Assembly (NCBI RefSeq): GCF_965227735.1
Contig: NZ_OZ245776.1
Location: forward strand, 1,364,001-1,428,000
Source of the DNA: Larkinella sp965227735
GTDB taxonomy: Bacteria > Bacteroidota > Bacteroidia > Cytophagales > Spirosomataceae
Length of the DNA: 64,000 nt
Direction: 5' to 3'
Shown here: positions 58,715 to 64,000 of the stretch, one piece after another
Layout of the letters: each line of letters opens with the position of its first letter
Position numbering within the stretch: the stretch's first letter is position 1
Notes under the pieces: model-generated
Told to the model about the DNA's origin: nothing
The model's database searches: none
The model's input: only the letters and a program-made list of their open reading frames with translations
Position numbers and translations under genes: made by a program

Positions 58715-59842
58715 TCAATACCCGCATCCCCGGATCACGTCGACGGTATGGTTATCCAGCCAATCCCAATCCAGGTCGACGCCCAGACCCGGACCGGTGG
58801 GACAGTGCTGGCAACCATCTTCGCGAATTTCCAGGGGATCGGTTTTCAGTCCAAACCGGAACATCGGATGGTGGCTTTCCAGAAAACGCGAGAGCTTCGT
58901 AGCACAGCCCACGTGGAGGTTCGCCACATCCAGCAACGGGGCCCCGGCGGTGTGGATTTCCAGCCCGTAGCCCATCATCTCGCACATGCCCATGGCTTTC
59001 ATCAGCCCGGTGACGCCACTTTTGTGGTGAACATCCGCCCGGATGAGGTCGATGGCACCTTCGGTCATGTAGTGCGGCAGTTCGAACAGGCCCACAGTTT
59101 CGGCGGCTAAAACCGGGGTCCGGATGGCTTGCGATAGTTTTTTCAGCAGCACAAGGTGCGCATCCGGAAACGGCTCTTCAAACCATTCATACCGAAGTTC
59201 GTCCAGTTCGTACCCGATTTTGAGTGCGTCTTCAAACGTCAAAACCGCCGACGAATCGAGCATGAGGGGAAAACCGTCCCCCGCCACTTCCCGCGCTTTC
59301 CGCAGGCGGGGAATGTCCAGGGCCGAACCACCCGACAGTTGCAGCTTGATTCCCCGAAAACCCTGCCTGATTTTCAGGCGTACTTCCTGTTCCACCTCGT
59401 CAACCGTCAGAATGGTTTGGGGCGGGCAGGTGGCATAGGTAGGCACTTTATCCCGGTATTGACCCAGCAATTTGGCAATCGACATTCCGGCGGCTTTGCC
59501 TTTGATGTCCCACAACGCCACATCCAGATTCCCCCAGATGGCTTCCCGGAGGTTGTACAAATGCCGCTGTTTCGACCGCATCGCCTGCCAGATGGCTTCG
59601 TGATTCAGCGGATCTTTCCCCACCAGTTCGTGGTAATAGACGTCATGCACGGCGTGGGCCGACGCCCGCCCCTGCCCCAGTGGCCCATAATCCATCGTGT
59701 AGCCTTCAAGGCCGTCGTCGGTGTGCAGGGTCGTCAGCGGAAATTCCCAGTAGGGAACATGGCCGGGCGGAATCGGGCGGGGATGAAACCAGGCTTCGGC
59801 GCTTAGGCGAATCCGGTGGGTCGTAATATCCGTGATTTTCAT
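58715..59842 (-). CDS. Enolase-superfamily enzyme (mandelate racemase/muconate lactonizing type)
   Basis: A 375-residue enzyme from ATG 59842 (MKITDITTHRIRL, the normal start). The metal ligands D196, E222/E223 and E248 are in place, with K166 in GIKLQ (the second Lys of KxK replaced by Gln) and a D270-H297 dyad as in mandelate racemase-type acid-sugar dehydratases. It probably dehydrates or epimerises a sugar acid. Its site upstream of the sialic-acid operon and shared palindrome suggest common control; no part in NanA-type sialic-acid breakdown is known for it. Confidence 0.9.
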   Translation of the reverse strand: MKITDITTHRIRLSAEAWFHPRPIPPGHVPYWEFPLTTLHTDDGLEGYTMDYGPLGQGRASAHAVHDVYYHELVGKDPLNHEAIWQAMRSKQRHLYNLREAIWGNLDVALWDIKGKAAGMSIAKLLGQYRDKVPTYATCPPQTILTVDEVEQEVRLKIRQGFRGIKLQLSGGSALDIPRLRKAREVAGDGFPLMLDSSAVLTFEDALKIGYELDELRYEWFEEPFPDAHLVLLKKLSQAIRTPVLAAETVGLFELPHYMTEGAIDLIRADVHHKSGVTGLMKAMGMCEMMGYGLEIHTAGAPLLDVANLHVGCATKLSRFLESHHPMFRFGLKTDPLEIREDGCQHCPTGPGLGVDLDWDWLDNHTVDVIRGCGY

Positions 59843-59849
59843 CAGCTTA

Positions 59850-59868
59850 ATGTACTTATGTGGTACAT
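59850..59868. promoter_or_regulatory. 19-bp palindrome at the enolase-family gene start (putative operator)
   Basis: ATGTACTTATGTGGTACAT has perfect ATGTAC/GTACAT ends and lies 8-26 nt upstream of the chosen ATG. It matches the site before susC at 15 of 19 positions. If translation began at 59878 the palindrome would be coding, which argues for 59842. Confidence 0.6.
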
Positions 59869-59951
59869 ATATGAGCAAATAAAAAAGAAAGTCGTTTTAT
59901 TTCCTAGTATTTCACAACAAACTTACCGAAAAATGAAAATTAAGTAATCGT

Positions 59952-60299
59952 TCAACCCTTCATGATCCTTCGCATCAGGATGGTACTAATCAGCAGTCCT
60001 CCCGCGACACCGACGGCATCAGCCGCCAGATCGAGCCACTCAAAATCGCGGTTGATGGGCATGACCAACTGATAGATCTCGATTAAAAAACCGTATACCA
60101 CACCAATTACGAAAAGCCGCAGTGGAAACCGGTAGACGGTTCCCCAGAGCAATCCCCACAGGCCGAAGATACTGACGTGCAGAAACTTATCATTCACCGT
60201 TAACCCCGGTGAGGGATAATCACTCGGCCAGGCACAGCCAATGAAAATGATGATGGTCCAGCCGATGGCAGCCCATTTAACCAGAGCTTCGAGTCGCAT
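59952..60299 (-). CDS. VanZ-family membrane protein
   Basis: A 115-residue protein with four predicted helices and the VanZ pattern (NDKFLHVSIFGLWGLLWG, GFLIEIYQLVMPIN, then DLAADAVGVAGG). The role of stand-alone VanZ proteins is unclear; in Bacteroidota they are often linked to gcvH and cell-envelope genes, and gcvH lies in this region. It starts 1 nt after the gldF stop. Confidence 0.88.
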   Translation of the reverse strand: MRLEALVKWAAIGWTIIIFIGCAWPSDYPSPGLTVNDKFLHVSIFGLWGLLWGTVYRFPLRLFVIGVVYGFLIEIYQLVMPINRDFEWLDLAADAVGVAGGLLISTILMRRIMKG

Positions 60300-60300
60300 A

Positions 60301-61029
60301 TCAACGGGTGAGGGCGGTCATTCGCCACTCGGTCAGAAACAAAAAAACCGTAATCACACTGAGCAAATAAAATACATTTCGGGAGTCGATCAGACCGCGC
60401 CCCAGTGCCTGGTACTGCTCATCGAGCGCCAGCCAGGTGAGTGGATACGAGAGCGTGCCCCAGAACGACAAACCGGCTACCGAACTGATTCCGACGTACA
60501 GCAAAAAACACAGAAACACGCCAACAACAAACGCAACTACCTGATTTTCATTGATGGAGGATGCGAACAGACCCACCGCCACAAAGACGCCCCCCAGCAA
60601 CACCAGCCCGATGTAGGAACCAAATACCGAAGCCGAATCCAGATTACCCACCGGATTACCCAGTTGGTAAACCGAATAATAGTATAGTAAAGTGGGGAGC
60701 AATAACAATACCACGACCAGCCAGTTGGCCAGAAATTTAGCCAGAACCAACTGCCAGCGGGTCAGCGGTTTGGTCAGCAGCCACTCGATGGTTCCGGTCC
60801 GAACTTCTTCGGCAATGGACCGCATGGTGATGGCCGGAATCAGAAACAGCATGACGTAGGGCGTCAGGTTGAAGAAAACGCCCAAATCGGCATAGCCATA
60901 GTCCAGCAGGCTGGTGTCCGGGAAAACCCACAACATGAGCCCCACCGCCGTCAGGAAGACGACCATGATCACATACGCGACCGGTGAGCTAAAAAAACCG
61001 TTGATTTCTTTCCGAAAAACAGGGAGCAT
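60301..61029 (-). CDS. gldF: GldF-type gliding-motility ABC permease
   Basis: A 242-residue, six-helix ABC-2 permease starting MLPVFRKEINGFFSSPVAYV, the GldF N-terminus, with MRSIAEEVRTGTIEWLLTKP. In gliding Bacteroidota GldF works with GldG and the ATPase GldA. Neither gldG nor gldA is next to it here: VanZ follows and DUF4199 genes precede. A hairpin-rich gap (61030-61137) lies upstream. Confidence 0.88.
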   Translation of the reverse strand: MLPVFRKEINGFFSSPVAYVIMVVFLTAVGLMLWVFPDTSLLDYGYADLGVFFNLTPYVMLFLIPAITMRSIAEEVRTGTIEWLLTKPLTRWQLVLAKFLANWLVVVLLLLPTLLYYYSVYQLGNPVGNLDSASVFGSYIGLVLLGGVFVAVGLFASSINENQVVAFVVGVFLCFLLYVGISSVAGLSFWGTLSYPLTWLALDEQYQALGRGLIDSRNVFYLLSVITVFLFLTEWRMTALTR

Positions 61030-61035
61030 GGTTTG

Positions 61036-61137
61036 ATTAGACGAGAGAGGTTAGACAAGAGAGAAAAGACGTACGTTTTATCAGGTTTCGGTATAGTTTT
61101 ATCTCATTTCTCCTGTCTAATGTCTTCTTCTCTCCCA
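61036..61137. repeat. Imperfect hairpin of TTAGACAAGAGA words
   Basis: Left words TTAGAC(A/G)AGAGA recur as the complement TCTCCTGTCTAA / GTCTTCTTCTCTCC on the right, giving a long imperfect hairpin that fills the gap between the first DUF4199 gene and gldF. Confidence 0.6.
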
Positions 61138-61665
61138 TCAATTTTGAAAATCTGAAAAAGGCGGGCGGTTCCGGCGGATAAAGGCGGCTGCAATCAGCGA
61201 GATGAGCGCTCCAAAAATGGCGGCAACCAAAATACCGATCAGAAACTGCAGGCCGGGGCCCTGGAGTTTTTCGGTAAATTCCATCGCCTGTTCGATCTGC
61301 TCGTCGGGCATCCCCCGGTTTTCCATCTGCTCCCGGGCATTATCCAGAATTTGCTGACGAATGGTAGGATCGATGAAGGAGGTGTAAATCAGGTTGTAGG
61401 TGACGGAGATCAGGCCTGAAATGACCGATACCAGGGTGCCAATACTAACCCCTTCACCGTAACTCATAAAACCGCCGTTCAGCGTGCGGAATTCGCGCAT
61501 CGCCATCACGATCATGGTAACGGAAATCACCAGACTAAGCCAGGGCAATACCGTGTTGGCAAATTGACCGGTGACGTTGACGGCGGTGGTGTAGACCATA
61601 AAAATAACACCGGAAATCAATCCCCATTTCAGGGCCAAACGAGCGGTAGAGGGTTTTTCTTCCAT
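61138..61665 (-). CDS. DUF4199 membrane protein (upstream of gldF)
   Basis: A 175-residue protein with four predicted helices and the DUF4199 pattern: an N-terminal pair of helices, a middle helix near GEGVSIGTLVSVISGLISV, an acidic loop (MPDEQIEQAMEFTEKLQ) and a last helix. It is restricted to Bacteroidota, function unknown. It follows the second DUF4199 gene by 16 nt; the two are probably co-transcribed paralogues. Confidence 0.85.
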   Translation of the reverse strand: MEEKPSTARLALKWGLISGVIFMVYTTAVNVTGQFANTVLPWLSLVISVTMIVMAMREFRTLNGGFMSYGEGVSIGTLVSVISGLISVTYNLIYTSFIDPTIRQQILDNAREQMENRGMPDEQIEQAMEFTEKLQGPGLQFLIGILVAAIFGALISLIAAAFIRRNRPPFSDFQN

Positions 61666-61681
61666 TTCAGTGCGTGTTTTA

Positions 61682-62278
61682 TCAGTTTGATTTAGGGGAT
61701 TCGGAAGGATTCGGCAAGTCGGGGGTTGGATTGTAGAGGCTATAGTCCTGTCTCCTGAAAAGTAACGAAATGATCAGGACGGGTAAAATAGCCAGCACGG
61801 TTTTTTTACTGATTTCGTCACCAACGAGGGTTTCGAGTGTAATCAAATCGACATTTTTCAGCATTTTCACATATTCCGCCTGCCCTAATGTTTCCACCAG
61901 CCGCCCTTTGGTCGAAACGATCAACTGCCGCATTTCGTCGAGATACTGGGTAAAGATCGTTGGGTCGATGTATTTCAGGAAGAGGTAAATCAGCCAGGCC
62001 GTCAGCATTGCGCCTACCGTATTGACTACATAACAGATGCTCAACGCTTCCCAGAGGTGCAAAAATCCCTTCCCGATGTGCTTGCGGTAGTACCAGACTG
62101 CCGCCACCATCATGATAATTTGAAAGCCAAAATCCAGCACTTTATGGTTCCCCAGCGGCATGATGCCCAGCGCGTAGAGCGCCAGAAAATACCCAAAACA
62201 CAATACCCCCGCCAACAGCCCGAAAAATACCGGCAGTTTCAACAACGGGTGGTTAAAAAACGAAATAAGTTGCTTCAC
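61682..62278 (-). CDS. DUF4199 membrane protein (upstream copy)
   Basis: A 198-residue paralogue of the preceding DUF4199 protein: helices at about 12-34, 45-65, 72-100 and 160-185, separated by a long hydrophilic loop (YLDEMRQLIVSTKGRLVE). It starts 6 nt after the dihydroorotase-like gene's stop, so these genes form one leftward run with it. Confidence 0.82.
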   Translation of the reverse strand: MKQLISFFNHPLLKLPVFFGLLAGVLCFGYFLALYALGIMPLGNHKVLDFGFQIIMMVAAVWYYRKHIGKGFLHLWEALSICYVVNTVGAMLTAWLIYLFLKYIDPTIFTQYLDEMRQLIVSTKGRLVETLGQAEYVKMLKNVDLITLETLVGDEISKKTVLAILPVLIISLLFRRQDYSLYNPTPDLPNPSESPKSN

Positions 62279-62284
62279 TGCGTG

Positions 62285-63580
62285 TTATAAAGATTCAACA
62301 AAGCTTTTGTTAATAATCCATAACGCCTTTCCCCGTAAAGTCTTGCCAAAAAACGGCGAGTTTTTTGACCGGGAAGCCGTCCGCTCATACGTCCACGCCA
62401 AGTCCGGATCGAAAACCGTCAGCGTGGCCGGCTGGTTTACGTCGATGGTGTGCGACGGCAATCGCAGAATCTGGCGCGGACGGTGGGTCAACGCTTCGAC
62501 CAACGACGCCAGTGGCCATTCCGGAAAGTGCGTGCGGACGACCGCAAAAGCGGTTTCTAACCCGATGATGCCAAAATCGGCGTGGTCAAATTCGATGTTC
62601 TTGCTTTCGTCGTCCTGCGGATTGTGATCCGACACGACGGCGTCGATGGTGCCGTCGGCCAGCCCCTGCTTCAGCGCTTCGCGGTCGGCGGGCAATCGAA
62701 ACGGCGGGTTTACTTTCAAATTGGTATCAAATCCCATCAAATCCGAATCGGTGAACGCCAGTTGGTGGGCGGCCACGTCGCAACTCACCGGCAAACCCTG
62801 CTGCTTGGCCTGCCGAATCAACTCGACCGAACGCGCCGTGGAAATCGTGGAAAAATGCAGGACGGTTTCGGCAGGCCGTTCGGCAGTCTGCGGAAACAGG
62901 TATTCCAGAAGCCTCAAATCCCGCTCAATCATCATTTCTTCGGCCATAGCGGGCATTCCCTTCAACCCCAGCAGGGTGCTGGAAAGTCCCTCGTTCATCT
63001 GTCCGAAATGCGTCAGGTTCTGCTCTTCGGGGCGGTTCATGAGCAAACCGTTGAAAGGTCGCAGGTATTGCAGCGTTTTCAGCAGCAGATCGGGATGCGT
63101 CAGCGGTTGTTCGCCATCCGAAAACGCTACCGCCCCGGCGTGGTGCAGGTCGATCATGTCCGTAAAATCCTGACCTTCCGTCCGTTTCGTAATGGCCGCA
63201 ATCGGATGCACGTTTACGGCCTGTCCCTGGGTAGCCTGCCGGACATACCCGAGCGTGTCTTTTGAATCTAGAACCGGTTTGGTATTGGGCAACACGGCAA
63301 TATCCGTAAAACCGCCCAGCATGGCGGCCCGGCAAACCGTGGTCAGGTCTTCTTTGTGTTCATAGCCCGGATCTTTGGCCGAAACCCGGAGGTCGACCCA
63401 ACCCGGAGACAGGCATAAACCGGCCTGCTCGATGCGTTGAATCGAGGAGTCGTCCTCATCGACCGGGAGGGCTTCGCCGATCTGGCGGATGAGACCATTT
63501 TCAAGGAGTACGTCACGAACCAGTCCGTCAAAGGGCGACTGTGGGTCTATGATTCGGACGGCACGAATGAGTAGTTTCAT
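62285..63580 (-). CDS. Dihydroorotase homologue lacking key zinc ligands (PyrC'/PyrX-like)
   Basis: A 431-residue amidohydrolase-fold protein with overall class I dihydroorotase sequence (LGLKGMPAMAEEMMIERDLRL-like core, FGIIGLETAF). The N-terminal HxH zinc pair is replaced: the DxHVHxRDPG motif reads DLRVSAKDPG (R65, S67). The usual HxED is NRPEE, and the final DHAPH reads SDHNPQ. It should therefore be unable to bind the binuclear zinc site. Pseudo-dihydroorotases are known to support aspartate transcarbamoylase assembly in some bacteria; that role here is an inference. Many annotations would simply name it pyrC. Confidence 0.85.
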   Translation of the reverse strand: MKLLIRAVRIIDPQSPFDGLVRDVLLENGLIRQIGEALPVDEDDSSIQRIEQAGLCLSPGWVDLRVSAKDPGYEHKEDLTTVCRAAMLGGFTDIAVLPNTKPVLDSKDTLGYVRQATQGQAVNVHPIAAITKRTEGQDFTDMIDLHHAGAVAFSDGEQPLTHPDLLLKTLQYLRPFNGLLMNRPEEQNLTHFGQMNEGLSSTLLGLKGMPAMAEEMMIERDLRLLEYLFPQTAERPAETVLHFSTISTARSVELIRQAKQQGLPVSCDVAAHQLAFTDSDLMGFDTNLKVNPPFRLPADREALKQGLADGTIDAVVSDHNPQDDESKNIEFDHADFGIIGLETAFAVVRTHFPEWPLASLVEALTHRPRQILRLPSHTIDVNQPATLTVFDPDLAWTYERTASRSKNSPFFGKTLRGKALWIINKSFVESL

Positions 63581-63588
63581 GGAAATGC

Positions 63589-63631
63589 AAAAAAAAAGCC
63601 CCGGCTGGAGCTTCCTGATTCAATCGGGGAC
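63589..63631 (-). terminator. Terminator after gcvH
   Basis: On the minus strand CCCCG (complement of 63625-63629) pairs with CGGGG (complement of 63599-63603) and is followed by CTTTTTTTTT. It separates gcvH from the dihydroorotase-like gene. Confidence 0.65.
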
Positions 63632-64000
63632 TTAGGCCCCCACCAATTCTTTATAGGCTTCGGCCGACATCAAATCGTCGGATTCGGCACCGTCGGCCAA
63701 TTTCACTTTTACGATCCAACCCCGGCCATACGGGTCATCGTTGACCAGTTCGGGTGATTTTTCCACTTCCGGATTAATTTCAAGAACTTCACCGGCAACG
63801 GGCAGAAACAGGTCCGAAACCGTCTTGACAGCTTCGATGGAACCAAATATATCTCCCTTCGCCAAACTCTGTCCAACACTCGTGATGTCCACAAAGACAA
63901 TATCACCTAATTCACTCTGGGCAAAATCCGTGATACCGACGATGGCCGTATCTCCTTCGATGCGAATCCACTCGTGATCTTGCGTATACTTTAGTTCTCC
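63632..64000 (-). CDS. gcvH: Glycine cleavage system H protein (5' end outside window)
   Basis: The visible frame (123 codons including the stop) starts mid-gene at the window edge with GELKYTQDHEWIRIEGDTA and ends KELVGA. It covers nearly the whole H protein: the lipoyl-lysine motif is GSIEAVKTVSD, with GRGWIVKVKL near the end. H protein carries the aminomethyl group between the P and T proteins. A start codon only a few residues beyond the edge is expected. The GTG at 63890-63892 is internal, not a start. Confidence 0.95.
   Translation of the reverse strand, partial: GELKYTQDHEWIRIEGDTAIVGITDFAQSELGDIVFVDITSVGQSLAKGDIFGSIEAVKTVSDLFLPVAGEVLEINPEVEKSPELVNDDPYGRGWIVKVKLADGAESDDLMSAEAYKELVGA

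Noticed and set aside
63632..63892. Short 86-residue H-protein starting at GTG 63892
   Set aside because: The frame continues upstream to the window edge with conserved H-protein residues, so that GTG is internal.

Overview
The window looks like chromosomal DNA from a member of the Bacteroidota, order Cytophagales, most likely the Spirosomaceae (Spirosoma/Larkinella type). Support comes from a SusC/SusD pair, a GldF-type gliding-motility permease, Bacteroidota-restricted families (DUF4270, DUF4907, DUF4199, DUF4920), a LytS/LytTR pair and an ECF sigma factor with its own membrane partner. Start sites mostly lack a Shine-Dalgarno sequence and several are TTG or GTG. No rRNA, tRNA, CRISPR array, integrase or transposase gene was seen.

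Layout. 1-970: a DinB/YfiT-like enzyme and short repeats. 867-5966 (minus strand): a compact ribosomal-peptide export locus. It has two 59-residue double-glycine-leader peptides that are too short for routine gene calling, a four-helix membrane protein (immunity candidate), a second membrane protein, a membrane-anchored thioredoxin-like protein, a C39 peptidase-ABC exporter and a stand-alone LuxR-type HTH protein. This bacteriocin-like system is the most interesting content of the window. 6305-8146: a DUF4920 protein and an amidohydrolase. 8265-16968: hexuronate catabolism (uxaC, a Uma2 nuclease-like gene, and uxuA leftward; hexuronate MFS permease, kdgK, eda and uxaB rightward). 16940-18762: LytTR regulator and LytS-like kinase. 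19255-28925: secreted protein, TonB-dependent receptor, YceI, a four-part PQQ dehydrogenase/PKD/cytochrome c/carbohydrate-binding protein, and a Nudix-type regulator divergent from a CBM48-esterase, then DoxX.

29269-36729 is an AT-richer island with a LuxR-type regulator, a 1482-residue secreted protein carrying a nearly identical tandem duplication (ricin lectin-PA14-Ig) ahead of a TIM-barrel-like domain, an unknown protein and a GT39-like membrane glycosyltransferase. 36778-38935: ECF sigma factor plus a partner predicted to span both membranes. 39183-47767: SGNH-like protein, PepSY-like repeat lipoprotein, S41 protease, outer-membrane protein, Kelch lipoprotein, DUF4907, DUF4270 and an alkaline-phosphatase-superfamily protein. 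47798-59842 (minus): a sialic-acid-type utilisation locus (enolase-superfamily enzyme, SusC, SusD, GH33 sialidase, second BNR protein, NanA-like lyase, NanM-like mutarotase, MFS permease), with a shared 19-bp palindrome upstream of susC and of the enolase-family gene. 59952-64000 (minus): VanZ, GldF, two DUF4199 proteins, a dihydroorotase homologue lacking key zinc ligands, and the 3' part of gcvH.

A second theme is the intergenic DNA. Many gaps hold long hairpins whose arms are built of short tandem words, a different word at each site. Two of them (10363-10453 and 44774-44869) are copies of one element, a 48-nt-arm hairpin at 15175-15300 shares a block with 46533-46570, and a 227-bp MITE-like palindrome lies at 46294-46520. 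The exporter locus and the uronate and sialic-acid clusters can each be read as working units. Most other neighbours look like independent genes.
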